Source of the DNA: Streptomyces sp. Ru62
GTDB lineage: Bacteria > Actinomycetota > Actinomycetes > Streptomycetales > Streptomycetaceae
Assembly (NCBI RefSeq): GCF_002920615.1
Contig: NZ_PQSU01000003.1
Coordinates: 330,771 to 394,770, forward strand
Length of the DNA: 64,000 nucleotides
Reading direction: 5' to 3'
In this document: one piece after another, positions 9,259 through 17,794 of the stretch
How the letters are laid out: each line of letters opens with the position of its first letter
Position numbering within the stretch: the stretch's first letter is position 1
Made by a program: the position numbers and the translations under genes
Notes under the pieces: model-generated
The model's database searches: none
Told to the model about the DNA's origin: nothing
What the model saw: only the letters and a program-made list of their open reading frames with translations

Positions 9259-9354
9259 GATTGCTGTCCGCGATGTGCTGTCGGCGATCCGCTGTCCGCG
9301 ATCCGCTGTCCGCCATCTGCTTTCTGCGATCCGCTGTCCGGTATCTGTTCCCCG
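9259..9354 (+). repeat. 14-bp imperfect tandem repeat, about 7 copies
   Basis: Consecutive 13-14 bp units based on GATCCGCTGTCCGC occupy 9259-9354; the two central units (9286-9299, 9300-9313) are identical and the outer ones diverge. It lies in the 376-bp gap between the small antitoxin-like gene and the ABC exporter, which otherwise holds no convincing gene. Confidence 0.75.
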
Positions 9355-9555
9355 TGAGCCGCTGACGGCGACCGCTGTCGCGCGGAGCAGTCGGTGCAGC
9401 GGGCGCCGACGGCGCGGCTCAGGGTGTGGAGATGGTTGGCCACGCGGGCGCTGAGCGCGGCGGACGTGTCCGGTTCTCGCCGTTCCGCGTTAAATGCCTG
9501 GACTGAGAAACTCCGTGGACGGGAGACTTCCCACTTCCGAACCTCCGGGAGTGTG

Positions 9556-11469
9556 ATGGGCACCACAGACAATCGAGGGCCGACACCGGGCAGGAGCGCG
9601 GTGGTTCTGGCACTGCGCCGCTACGGCCGGGAACTGCTGCGACTACGACTGCTGACCCTGCCCGCGCTCCTGCTGCCGGCGGTGGGCAACATCGGCATCC
9701 GCTACGTCGCCCCCCTGCTGATCGCGAAACTGGCGGGACAGGCCGCCGGTGCCGGAGGTATCACCCTCGGCTCGGCACTGCCGTACGTGCTCGGCTTCGG
9801 CGTGACGCTGCTGTCGGCCGAGGCCGTGTGGCGGGTCGGGCAGCACTGCCTGAACCGCCTGGACGCCTTCGGCATGGAGCACCTGTACGTGACCGGCATG
9901 GACGAACTCCTGGCCAAGGACGCGGCGTTCTTCCACGACAACTTCGCCGGCTCCCTGACCAAACGGGTGCTCAGCTACGGCAAGCGCTTCGAGGACTTCG
10001 TCGACACGGTGACGTACCGGATCGTCGGCAGTCTCGTCCCGCTGGTGTTCGGTTCCGTGGTGCTGTGGAGCTACGAACCGATGCTCGTCGTCGGCCTCCT
10101 TGTGATGATCGCGCTGACCGTGGTGGCCGCGACGCCCCTGATCCGCCGTCGGCAGAGGCTCGTCAACGACCGTGAGGCGGCGATCGCCAGGGTCTCCGGC
10201 CACGTCGCCGACAGCCTCGTGAACATGGAGACCATCCGGGCGTTCGCGGCGGAGCGGCGGGAGGCCGACGAACACCGCAGCCGCGTCGCGGAGTCCCGGC
10301 GCCTGACGCTGAGGTCGTGGGACTACGGCAATCTGCGCGTCGACACCCTGGTCGCCCCCATGTCCGTGCTGACCAACGTGCTGGGTCTGCTGGTGGCGGT
10401 CGCCTTCGGCGGCTCGGGCCAGGGCGTCGAGCAGATCGTCGTCAGCTTCACCTACTACTCCAACGCCACCCAGATCATGTTCGAGTTCAACCAGATCTAC
10501 CGGCGTCTGGAGAGCTCGATGACCGAGGCCGCGCAGTTCACGGAGCTGCTGCTGGATCCGCCCACCGTCCTCGACCCGGTGGAACCCGAAACGCTCGCAC
10601 CGCGGGACACGGGCATCCGCTTCGAGGCGGTGACCTTCGCCCACGCGGGTGCGAAGCCGATCTTCCAGGGACTCGACCTCGACGTGCCCGCGGGCGCACG
10701 GATCGGTCTGGTCGGCAGGTCCGGCGGCGGCAAGACCACCCTCACCCGGCTCCTGCTGCGGATGTCGGACATCGACGGCGGACGCATCCTGATCGGCGGT
10801 CAGGACATCAGCCGGCTGCGCCAGACCGACCTGCGCTCACTGATCGCCTACGTCCCGCAGGAACCCGCCATGTTCCACCGCAGCCTGCGGGACAACATCG
10901 CGTTCGCCCGGCCCGGCGCCACCGACGAGGAGATCCGCGCGGCGGCCGAGGCCGCGCACGTCACGGAGTTCGCCGACCAGCTCCCCGACGGCTTCGCCAC
11001 CCTGGTGGGGGAGCGGGGGGTCAAACTCTCGGGCGGCCAGCGCCAGCGCGTCGCCCTGGCCAGGGCCATCCTGCGCGACGCCCCGGTCCTGCTGCTCGAC
11101 GAGGCGACCAGCGCGCTCGACTCGGAGAGCGAACTCCTCGTCCAGGACGCCCTGTGGCGGTTGATGGACGGACGTACGGCCCTCGTGGTGGCCCACCGCC
11201 TGAGCACCGTCGCCGGCATGGACCGTCTCGTCGTCCTCGACCGCGGAAGCGTCGTCGAGCAGGGCACCCACGAGGAACTGCTCGCCGCGGACGGCGCCTA
11301 CGCCAGGCTGTGGCAGCACCAGTCGGGTGGCTTCCTCGGTGAGAGCGCCGAGTCGGCTCTCGGACGCCCCGTTCCCCAAGCCGGCGGGCTGTCCGGACCG
11401 GCCGGCCCGGCACCGGACGGCGGCCACAGGACACCGTCGCCCGCCCGGACGAGCCCCGGGTTCACGTGA
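9556..11469 (+). CDS. ABC exporter, fused membrane and ATPase domains
   Basis: A 637-aa half-transporter of the ABC exporter type IV (ABCB/MsbA-like), expected to dimerise and pump a substrate out of the cell. Residues ~20-310 hold six membrane segments (for example LLTLPALLLPAVGNIGIRYVAPLLI, LVPLVFGSVVLWSYEPMLVVGLLVMIALTVV). The nucleotide-binding domain has Walker A GRSGGGKTT, the LSGGQRQR signature, Walker B VLLLDEATSALD and the H-loop VAHRLST. ATG 9556 follows GGGAG; longer in-frame starts would add a Trp/Arg-rich segment over the repeat region. No neighbour indicates a substrate. Confidence 0.87.
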   Translation: MGTTDNRGPTPGRSAVVLALRRYGRELLRLRLLTLPALLLPAVGNIGIRYVAPLLIAKLAGQAAGAGGITLGSALPYVLGFGVTLLSAEAVWRVGQHCLNRLDAFGMEHLYVTGMDELLAKDAAFFHDNFAGSLTKRVLSYGKRFEDFVDTVTYRIVGSLVPLVFGSVVLWSYEPMLVVGLLVMIALTVVAATPLIRRRQRLVNDREAAIARVSGHVADSLVNMETIRAFAAERREADEHRSRVAESRRLTLRSWDYGNLRVDTLVAPMSVLTNVLGLLVAVAFGGSGQGVEQIVVSFTYYSNATQIMFEFNQIYRRLESSMTEAAQFTELLLDPPTVLDPVEPETLAPRDTGIRFEAVTFAHAGAKPIFQGLDLDVPAGARIGLVGRSGGGKTTLTRLLLRMSDIDGGRILIGGQDISRLRQTDLRSLIAYVPQEPAMFHRSLRDNIAFARPGATDEEIRAAAEAAHVTEFADQLPDGFATLVGERGVKLSGGQRQRVALARAILRDAPVLLLDEATSALDSESELLVQDALWRLMDGRTALVVAHRLSTVAGMDRLVVLDRGSVVEQGTHEELLAADGAYARLWQHQSGGFLGESAESALGRPVPQAGGLSGPAGPAPDGGHRTPSPARTSPGFT

Positions 11470-11506
11470 ACGGCACGATTTCCGGACGTCCTCGACCGCG
11501 CTGACG

Positions 11507-11674
11507 TCATGCGCCGAGGCCCCGACGCACCGGAGCGCTCCCGTCGGCAGGCGGCCGTGAGGCCGGCCAGGCGCAGGGCGCGCCGGTGCGGGCCTTGATG
11601 TCCTCCACGGTCAGATCCGGGGCGGTCTCCACGAGGGCGGGGCCGTCCTCGTACGGCGCGCCATCAGCGGCCGG
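11507..11674 (-). pseudogene. Remnant of a CoA-transferase subunit B C-terminus
   Basis: On the minus strand an open frame of about 55 codons reads ...PALVETAPDLTVEDIKARTGAPC... before a TGA at 11507. This resembles the last segment of 3-oxoacid CoA-transferase beta subunits (L-E-x-A-P-G-x-T-V-E-E-V-K-A-x-T-x-A). No start or upstream domain is present; a TAA sits at 11675-11677. Treated as a degenerate 3' gene fragment. The rest of the 390-bp gap up to the CsoR-like gene holds nothing I recognise. Confidence 0.4.
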
Positions 11675-11865
11675 TTACCGCGAGGCGCGGCGCGGCGGTC
11701 CGGCACTGACCATCGCGGCGTGCCGGGACAGGGTCGCCCTGCCCGTCAGCCCGCCGTCGACGGGATGTTCGGCGGGGACGAACCGACACTGACCCGTCTC
11801 CGGGACCACCCGGACCACCGGATCACCCGGCGCCCGCCTCCACCACTACCGTCATCCGCCCCGGC

Positions 11866-12278
<413 letters not shown>

Positions 12279-12299
12279 TTCTGAGGAGAGGAGTGCCCG

Positions 12300-12463
12300 A
12301 GGTTCTTCGTCGACACCATCTAGCTGGAGGGGCTGGGCAACCGCAGCTATCTGGCCGGCGGCACACACACGGCCGCGGCTGTCGACCCGCCGCGGGACAT
12401 CGACCGGGTCCTGGCCGCGGCCGCCCGGCGCGGGGTGCGGATATCGCACGTGGTGGAGACCCC
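12300..12463 (+). pseudogene. Dead persulfide dioxygenase (MBL-fold) gene fragment
   Basis: Codons from 12303 read FFVDTI-stop-LEGLGNRSYLAGGTHTAAAVDPPRDIDRVLAAAARRGVR and end near SHVVET, which is the typical N-terminus of the MBL-fold hydrolases (persulfide dioxygenase / Blh type) that sit with rhodanese and CstR. Three lesions are visible: AGG at 12300 where an ATG start would be expected 6-8 nt after GAGGAGAGGAG, a TAG at 12321-12323 where relatives have Glu, and loss of everything after the sequence preceding the metal-binding HxHxDH motif. It is not translatable as an enzyme. The rhodanese gene continues downstream. Confidence 0.8.
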
Positions 12464-12549
12464 GCCGGGCCGGGGAATCCGGGGAGGCCATGAACACCCC
12501 GCCCCACCACCACACGAACCACAGAGACTGCACGAGGGAGACATCCGCC

Positions 12550-13134
12550 ATGACCACACCCACCACCCTGGACCCCCGCCAGGCCCACGCCCGCCTGCAC
12601 GAGCTGACCGTCATCGACGTCCGCACCCCCGGCGAGTACGCCGGCGGCCACGTGCCCGGTGCCCTCAACATCCCGCTCGACCAGCTCGACCGGGCCCTGC
12701 CCGACATCCGCACCGCCGCCGGACGCGGTGACATCCTCGTCGTCTGCGCCTCCGGCGCCCGCTCGGAGAACGCCTGCCGCGTCCTCGCCGGGAGCGGCAT
12801 CGCCGGCGCCACCCTCGCCGGGGGAACCGCCGCCTGGACGGCCGGGGGCTATGACACGCACCGGCCCGAGGCGACCACGAAAGCGACCTGGAGCATGGAG
12901 CGTCAGGTCCGGTTCACGGCCGGTACGGTCGTGCTGCTCGGCCTCCTGCTCGGCCTGTCCGTCCACCCGGCCTTCCAACTGCTGTCCGCAGGCATCGCGG
13001 GCGGCCTGGTCTTCTCCGCTCTGACCAACACCTGCGGCATGGCGGCCGTGCTCGGCAAGCTGCCCCACAACCGACCCCGCCGGGCCGACCTGGACGCCGC
13101 ACTCGCCCGACTGCGCGGCACCGCCGAGCGATGA
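12550..13134 (+). CDS. Membrane-anchored rhodanese (YgaP-like, rhodanese + DUF2892)
   Basis: A 194-aa sulfurtransferase. Residues 1-105 are a single rhodanese domain with active-site C66 in the loop CASGARS, preceded by IDVRTPGEYAGGHVPGA. Residues ~115-170 hold two membrane helices (TVVLLGLLLGLSVHPAFQLL and IAGGLVFSALTNTCGMAAVL) of the DUF2892 type, as in E. coli YgaP, so the domain faces the cytoplasm from the membrane. It would move sulfane sulfur between thiols or to cyanide. ATG 12550 has GGGAG 9-10 nt upstream. It lies behind the four operators and the dead dioxygenase, so it is probably derepressed by persulfides through the CsoR/CstR-like protein. Confidence 0.88.
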   Translation: MTTPTTLDPRQAHARLHELTVIDVRTPGEYAGGHVPGALNIPLDQLDRALPDIRTAAGRGDILVVCASGARSENACRVLAGSGIAGATLAGGTAAWTAGGYDTHRPEATTKATWSMERQVRFTAGTVVLLGLLLGLSVHPAFQLLSAGIAGGLVFSALTNTCGMAAVLGKLPHNRPRRADLDAALARLRGTAER

Positions 13135-13331
13135 GCCGTCGGACCGCGTCCGCCCTGCTCGGCCACCGCGCTCGCTCCCCGGTCGGCACCTTCCGGCGGG
13201 CCGCGGCGTGCCGATCGCCCCGCCCCCGTGGATGATCGTACGGAGAGGAGGCCGGACACCGACATGCCTCACAGGGCGTATGTGCCTGACATGTCCCGGC
13301 CTCGTTCGTCACCGCAAGGGAGACACCTGTG

Positions 13332-13685
13332 ATGCGCTCGATCATGACGGGGACGGCGGCGGGCCTGCTGGGCGCCGCCGCGCTGTGCCTCGGAACCCCG
13401 GCCCCCTCGTTCGCCGGTACCGAGGGCGCCGCCCGGTCGTCGGTCACGTACTGCGGCGCGGACAAGGCGACCGGGCTGGCGGTCTGGGCCGAATCCGCCG
13501 GGTCCTGCGCCGCCGCCCTGGAGGTCGCGAGCGCCTACACCAAGGCCGCGTCCAGCAAGTCGGGCGCGCCCGCCACGATCAGTGTCGGGGAGACCACCTG
13601 GACGTGCCAGGAGCGTCAGGGCGACCCGAACCCCTACCGGGAGTGCGTCACCGACAGCGGAGGCCGGGTCGTTCTCACGTCGTGA
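13332..13685 (+). CDS. Small secreted protein of unknown function
   Basis: A 117-aa protein with a clear signal peptide (MRSIMTGTAAGLLGAAALCLG, cleavage near SFA/GT) and a mature part of about 90 residues with four Cys (YCGAD, GSCAAA, TWTCQE, YRECVT) likely forming two disulfides. ATG 13332 and an in-frame GTG just before it (13329) both follow GGGAG. No family recognised; similar tiny cysteine-paired exported proteins are frequent in Streptomyces. Not obviously linked to its neighbours. Confidence 0.65.
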   Translation: MRSIMTGTAAGLLGAAALCLGTPAPSFAGTEGAARSSVTYCGADKATGLAVWAESAGSCAAALEVASAYTKAASSKSGAPATISVGETTWTCQERQGDPNPYRECVTDSGGRVVLTS

Positions 13686-13801
13686 GGCCGGCGCCCGGCA
13701 AGAACGATCACCGCTCACCCCGCCGTGGCGGACGGCTCGAACCTGCTGTTCAATACATGAATCGACCGATTGAGGTCGCATCACGGCTTGGGGAGAGAGA
13801 C

Positions 13802-14068
13802 ATGACGACGGGACCCGGCGCCGAGGCCGAGAAGCAGATCCTCGGACGCATCACGGAGATGATCAACCAGGAGAAGGACCTGCGGGACCGTCTGGCGGAC
13901 CACGACATCGACCAGCCGACCGAGCAGGAACGCCTGGCGCGGCTGGAGACCGAGCTCGACCAGTGCTGGGACCTCCTCCGGCAGCGCCGGGCCCGCGTCG
14001 CCGCCGGTCAGGACCCCGAGGAGGCCCAGGTGCGCCCGGCGTCGCAGGTGGAGCGGTACCTGTCCTGA
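13802..14068 (+). CDS. DUF2630 family protein
   Basis: An 88-aa soluble helical protein. The pattern ILGRITEMINQEKDLRDRL ... QERLARLETELDQCWDLLRQRRA ... DPEEAQVRPASQVERYL matches the DUF2630 family of actinobacteria, whose function is unknown. ATG 13802 is preceded by GGGAGAGA. The two helices separated by a short turn could form a coiled coil. The intergenic sequence just before it is relatively AT-rich and probably contains its promoter. Confidence 0.85.
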   Translation: MTTGPGAEAEKQILGRITEMINQEKDLRDRLADHDIDQPTEQERLARLETELDQCWDLLRQRRARVAAGQDPEEAQVRPASQVERYLS

Positions 14069-14187
14069 CGACCGGCGTGTGCTCGTCCGCCCATGCCCTC
14101 ACCCTGGAATGAACGCCCCACCCGCCGCTGTTGCCCCGGCAGTGCCGGCACGGCACGAAACCCTGCGCGAGGTGGAGATGAGCACGG

Positions 14188-16083
14188 ATGAGCATGGCGT
14201 TCGCACCCGACGACCTCTCGGGCCAGACCGCCTGTTCTGGATCCCGCTCACCGCTGCGCCACTTCCTGCGGACCGAGACCGGTAGCGCCGCCGTCCTGGT
14301 GACGGCGGCGCTCGCCGCGTTGCTGTGGGCCAACGCGGCTCCCGCGGGCTACGCGTCGTTCTGGGAGACGCACCTGTCCGTCGGGATCGGCACCCACGGT
14401 CTGTCCCTCTCACTGCGGGAGTGGATCAACAGCGGACTGATGGCGCTGTTCTTCTTCGTCGTCGGACTGGAGGCGCGCCGCGAGTTCGACATGGGCGAGC
14501 TGCGCGACCGCCGGCGTCTGGCCCTGCCGCTCGCCGCCGGGATCAGCGGCATGGTCGTACCGGTCGCCCTCTTCCTCGCGGTCAACGCGGGGCACTCCTC
14601 CGCGCACGGCTGGGGCGCGGCGATGTCCACCGACACCGCCTTCGCCCTCGGCATGCTCGCCGTCGTCGGGCACCGGTTGCCGAGCGGACTGCGGATCTTC
14701 CTCCTGTCGATCACGGTGGTCGACGACTTCGTCGCCCTGGGCGTCATCGCCGTCGCCTACAGCGAGCACGTCGACGTAGCGGCGCTGCTGGTCGCGGTGG
14801 CGGTGTTCGGCGTCGTCCTGCTCGTCCGCGCGCTCGGGGTGCGCCGGGGCCTGGTCTACGCGCTGCTGGCGCTCGTCGCCTGGGTCGCGCTGCTGGAGTC
14901 GGGTGTCGATCCCGTGGTCATCGGCCTCGCCATGGGCCTGATCACCTACGCGTACCCGGCGGCACGCGCCGACCTGGAACACGCCACGGGCCTGTTCCGG
15001 ATGTTCCGCGAGCAGCCGACGCCCGAGCTGGCACGCTCGGCGCAGGCCGGCCTGGCGTCCGCGATCTCGCCCAACGACCGGCTGCAGGGCCTGTACCACC
15101 CGTGGACCAGCTATCTCGTCGTCCCGCTGTTCGCCCTGGCCAACGCCGGTATCCCGCTGGATGCCGACCAGCTCGCGCGGGCGTTCACCTCGCCGGTCAC
15201 GCTCGGCATCCTGCTCGCGTTCGTCGTCGGCAAGCCGCTGGGCATCCTCGGGGCGTCCGCGCTGGCGTACGGGGTCAGCCGGGGGCGGGTCCGGCCGCCG
15301 GTCGGCTGGGGAGCCGTCGCGGCGGGCGGGGCCCTGGCCGGGACGGGCTTCACCGTCTCGCTGCTCATCGCGACCCTCGCCTTCCGGGGGACACAGCTGG
15401 CGGACGCCAAGATCGGCATCCTCAGCGCGCTGGTCGGCTCCTTCCTGATCAGCCGGCTCCTCACCGCGGTCCTCGCGGTGCTGCCGGGCCGGCTGCGGCA
15501 GCGGGCGCTGCTCGGCGACGCCGAGACGCTCGTCGACCTGGCGGTGCCGGTCGATCCCGACCGCGACCACGTGCGGGGTCCGCGGCACGCGCCGGTGACC
15601 GTCGTGGAGTACGGCGACTACGAATGCCCGTACTGCGGACAGGCCGAACCGGTCGTCCGTGAGCTGCTCGGTGACTTCGGCGACGTGCGGTACGTGTGGC
15701 GGCACCTCCCCCTGACGGACGTGCACGTGCACGCCCAGCTGGCGGCCGAGGCGGCGGAGGCCGCGGCCGCGCAGGGCCGCTACTGGGAGATGCACGATCT
15801 GCTGCTCAGCCACCAGGGCGAGCTGCGCCTCGGGCATCTGCGCACGTACGCCGACGCCCTCGGGCTGGACGCCGAGCGCTTCGACCGGGATCTGCGGTCC
15901 CACCGGGGCGCGGCACGGATCGCCGAGGACGTGGAGTCGGCGGACCTGAGCCAGGTGGCGGGCACGCCGACGTTCTTCGTGAACGGGCGCCGGCACCACG
16001 GGGCGTACGACATCGGCAGCCTGTCGGCGGCGGTGCGGGCGGCCCGGGAGCGGGCGGCGATCGGGGCCCGCGGGGGGCGGTGA
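14188..16083 (+). CDS. nhaA: NhaA Na+/H+ antiporter fused to a DsbA-like thioredoxin domain
   Basis: A 631-aa fusion. Residues ~25-440 form the NhaA antiporter (about 12 membrane segments), which exports Na+ in exchange for protons; the paired ion-binding aspartates are D179/D180 in [11 protein letters not shown]. Residues ~465-625 are a DsbA/thioredoxin-4 type domain with CPYC at C480-C483 ([12 protein letters not shown]) and the cis-Pro loop [11 protein letters not shown]. Such fusions are known in actinobacterial NhaA proteins; the role of the redox domain is unresolved. ATG 14188 is chosen with GGAG about 10 nt upstream; ATG 14194 is an alternative. Downstream genes are unrelated translation genes. 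Confidence 0.9.
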   Translation: MSMAFAPDDLSGQTACSGSRSPLRHFLRTETGSAAVLVTAALAALLWANAAPAGYASFWETHLSVGIGTHGLSLSLREWINSGLMALFFFVVGLEARREFDMGELRDRRRLALPLAAGISGMVVPVALFLAVNAGHSSAHGWGAAMSTDTAFALGMLAVVGHRLPSGLRIFLLSITVVDDFVALGVIAVAYSEHVDVAALLVAVAVFGVVLLVRALGVRRGLVYALLALVAWVALLESGVDPVVIGLAMGLITYAYPAARADLEHATGLFRMFREQPTPELARSAQAGLASAISPNDRLQGLYHPWTSYLVVPLFALANAGIPLDADQLARAFTSPVTLGILLAFVVGKPLGILGASALAYGVSRGRVRPPVGWGAVAAGGALAGTGFTVSLLIATLAFRGTQLADAKIGILSALVGSFLISRLLTAVLAVLPGRLRQRALLGDAETLVDLAVPVDPDRDHVRGPRHAPVTVVEYGDYECPYCGQAEPVVRELLGDFGDVRYVWRHLPLTDVHVHAQLAAEAAEAAAAQGRYWEMHDLLLSHQGELRLGHLRTYADALGLDAERFDRDLRSHRGAARIAEDVESADLSQVAGTPTFFVNGRRHHGAYDIGSLSAAVRAARERAAIGARGGR

Positions 16084-16176
16084 GGGCCGGGAATGCATCG
16101 CGGGGTGGTGGTGTTGAGAGAACCGTCTGACATGTTCGAGTCAACGGGCTCGGACGGTCGGCGGAAGGAGTCCCTC

Positions 16177-16341
16177 ATGGCACGCAGCACCACACGCCCG
16201 GTCGTCAAGCTGAGGTCGACGGCCGGAACCGGAGTCACCTACGTGACCCGCAAGAACCGTCTGAACGACCCCGACCGGCTGGTCCTGCGCAAGTACGACC
16301 CGGTGGCCGGCGCGCACGTCCTGTTCCGCGAGGAGCGCTGA
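16177..16341 (+). CDS. rpmG: 50S ribosomal protein L33, cysteine-free paralogue
   Basis: A 54-aa L33 ([32 protein letters not shown]). It has no cysteine, so it is the C-minus, zinc-independent version that replaces the zinc-ribbon protein under zinc limitation in actinobacteria. ATG 16177 has AAGGAG 7 nt upstream. First of three ribosomal protein genes in the same direction, all Cys-free. In Streptomyces these sets are commonly under Zur, but I see no convincing Zur box in the 90 bp upstream. Confidence 0.95.
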   Translation: MARSTTRPVVKLRSTAGTGVTYVTRKNRLNDPDRLVLRKYDPVAGAHVLFREER

Positions 16342-16408
16342 CCCTCGCGGGGAGCGCTGACCCCCGCGGTGAGCGCTGACTCCCGCGGTGAGCGCTGACC
16401 CGCGCGCA
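16334..16408 (+). repeat. 19-bp tandem repeat at the end of rpmG
   Basis: Units AGCGCTGACCCCCGCGGTG and close variants occur at 16334-16352, 16353-16371, 16372-16390 and, partly, 16391-16408. The first unit contains the last sense codon and stop codon of rpmG, so the array looks like repeated copying of the gene's 3' end. Confidence 0.85.
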
Positions 16409-16454
16409 ACCCCGCCCTCCTGAAGAACGCACTTCCCCCGAGGAGGAACACCCC

Positions 16455-16715
16455 ATGAGGAACGGCATCCACCCCGTCTCCCGTCCCGTCGTCTTCCGCG
16501 ACCGCGCGGCAGGCTTCCAGCTGCTGACCCGCTCCACCATCGAGTCCCGGCGGACGGTCGAGTGGGAGGACGGCACCACGTACCCGGTCGTCGACGTCGA
16601 GATCTCGTCGGCGAGCCACCCGTTCTACACCGGCACCTCGCGCGTCGTGGACACCGCGGGCCGGGTGGAACGCTTCCAGCGGCGCTACGGCCGTACCACC
16701 GCCGACCGCCACTGA
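16455..16715 (+). CDS. rpmE2: 50S ribosomal protein L31 type B, cysteine-free
   Basis: An 86-aa type B L31 ([20 protein letters not shown] ... [29 protein letters not shown]). The CxxC zinc ligands of type A L31 are absent and the protein has no Cys. Type B L31 substitutes for the zinc form when zinc is scarce. ATG 16455 with GAGGAGG upstream. Between rpmG and rpmJ paralogues, most probably one transcript despite the repeat-filled spacers. Confidence 0.95.
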   Translation: MRNGIHPVSRPVVFRDRAAGFQLLTRSTIESRRTVEWEDGTTYPVVDVEISSASHPFYTGTSRVVDTAGRVERFQRRYGRTTADRH

Positions 16716-16718
16716 CCT

Positions 16719-16769
16719 CACAACCCGTTCGACGGCACGACCCGCTTGACGGCACAACCCGTTCGACCT
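16719..16769 (+). repeat. 17-bp tandem repeat between L31 and L36 genes
   Basis: Three 17-bp units, CACAACCCGTTCGACGG (16719-16735), CACGACCCGCTTGACGG (16736-16752) and CACAACCCGTTCGACCT (16753-16769), fill the spacer up to the L36 ribosome binding site. Confidence 0.8.
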
Positions 16770-16786
16770 CCCGGGAGGAGACCGCG

Positions 16787-16909
16787 ATGAAGGTACGCAA
16801 GTCCCTGCGCTCGTTGAAGGCCAAGCCGGGCGCCCAGGTGGTGCGCCGGCGGGGCAAGACCTTCGTGATCAACAAGAAGGACCCCCGCTTCAAGGCCCGC
16901 CAGGGCTGA
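16787..16909 (+). CDS. rpmJ: 50S ribosomal protein L36, cysteine-free paralogue
   Basis: A 40-aa basic L36 ([20 protein letters not shown] ... [11 protein letters not shown]). The Cys/His zinc ligands of ordinary L36 are missing, and it is slightly longer at the C-terminus, as in the second rpmJ copy of actinobacteria. ATG 16787 with GGGAGGAGA upstream. It ends the cysteine-free ribosomal set and is followed by a strong terminator. Confidence 0.95.
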   Translation: MKVRKSLRSLKAKPGAQVVRRRGKTFVINKKDPRFKARQG

Positions 16910-16932
16910 CGCCCCGCAACGCCGAGCATTCC

Positions 16933-16966
16933 ACGGCCCGGCACCGCACACGCGGTGCCGGGCCGT
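16933..16966 (+). terminator. Terminator of the ribosomal protein set
   Basis: A perfect 14-bp stem (ACGGCCCGGCACCG at 16933-16946 and its complement at 16953-16966) with a 6-nt loop, 23 bp after the L36 stop. Confidence 0.85.
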
Positions 16967-17016
16967 TCCCGTTCCCGGCACCGTGAGGAGAGCCCCGCGG
17001 CGGTAATCTGGCGATC

Positions 17017-17475
17017 ATGGGGGAGTGGAGGATCCGGCCGGCGTCGGGGACGGACGCCGAGGCGGTGGCGGAGTTGCGGGCCGTGGTGCTGCGGGCGGAC
17101 CTGGAGCGGCTCGGGCGCTACGACGAGCGGCGGGTGCGGCAGCGACTGCGGGACGGGTTCGTCCCGGCGCACACCTGGGTGATCGAGGTGGGCGGCGCCT
17201 TCGCCGGCTGCGTGGCGCTGCGGCCGGCCGAGGACGCCCACTGGCTGGAGCACTTCTACCTGGCCCCGCACCTCCAGGGCAACGGCATCGGCGCGGCCGT
17301 GCTGCGCGGACTGCTGGAGCGGTGCGACCGCGACGGCATCCCGGTCCGGCTGAACGTGCTGCGGGGCAGCCCGGCCCGGCGCCTGTACGAGCGGCACGGA
17401 TTCATCCTCCAAACCGAGGATCCCGTGGACGTCTTCATGGTGCGCGAGCCGGCCCCGGCCGCGCGTGACAGGTGA
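17017..17475 (+). CDS. GNAT family N-acetyltransferase
   Basis: A 152-aa acetyl-CoA-dependent N-acetyltransferase. The GNAT acetyl-CoA loop appears as LAPHLQGNGIGAAVL (Q/R-x-x-G-x-G/A), preceded by the WLEHFYL strand and followed by LNVLRGSPARRLYERHGF, the usual motif B end. ATG 17017 begins MGEWRIRPA, matching the first beta strand, so no N-terminal extension is needed. Follows the ribosomal set after its terminator. Substrate unknown. Confidence 0.88.
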   Translation: MGEWRIRPASGTDAEAVAELRAVVLRADLERLGRYDERRVRQRLRDGFVPAHTWVIEVGGAFAGCVALRPAEDAHWLEHFYLAPHLQGNGIGAAVLRGLLERCDRDGIPVRLNVLRGSPARRLYERHGFILQTEDPVDVFMVREPAPAARDR

Positions 17476-17790
17476 TCACCCGCCGCTGTCGCACCGAGGC
17501 GGGCGGACGGCGGTAGACGCTGGCCAGGGCCGCGACCGTCCGCGCCCTCCGCGCCCGCGGCTCGGAGGGCGCCACCACCTCGGCCTCCGGGCCGAGCCGT
17601 AGCAGCGTGCCGACGGCGTGTCCGACGGACCCGGCGGGTGTCCGACGGACCCGACGGGGATGACGATCCGGACGCTGCCGTCGGGGCCCGGTGGCCCGGC
17701 GCTGTCCTGGGCGGCGGGCGCCACCGCGGGCTCCATGAGGTCGGGCAGCCGTGCCGCGAGCGCGGGTGACAGCCGAACTCGGGTGGCCCT
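17476..17790 (-). pseudogene. Frameshifted remnant of a WYL-domain (YafY-type) regulator
   Basis: Reading on the minus strand from 17790 gives TRVRLSPALAARLPDLMEP ... SVRIVIPVGSVGH and, in another frame, AVGTLLRLGPEAEVVAPSEPRARRARTVAALASVYR, which is the C-terminal part of YafY/WYL-domain regulators. The frames are split by a 20-bp tandem duplication (17618-17637 and 17638-17657, one mismatch). Deleting one copy restores a continuous reading frame. The N-terminal helix-turn-helix and WYL core are gone; the fragment begins 5 bp after the stop codon of the DHFR-like gene. Such regulators often sit beside DHFR-like genes. Confidence 0.7.
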
Positions 17791-17794
17791 CGCC

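Noticed and set aside
16084..16176. Zur box before the L33 gene
   Set aside because: No sequence close to the TGAAAATGATTTTCA type could be found, only partial resemblance.
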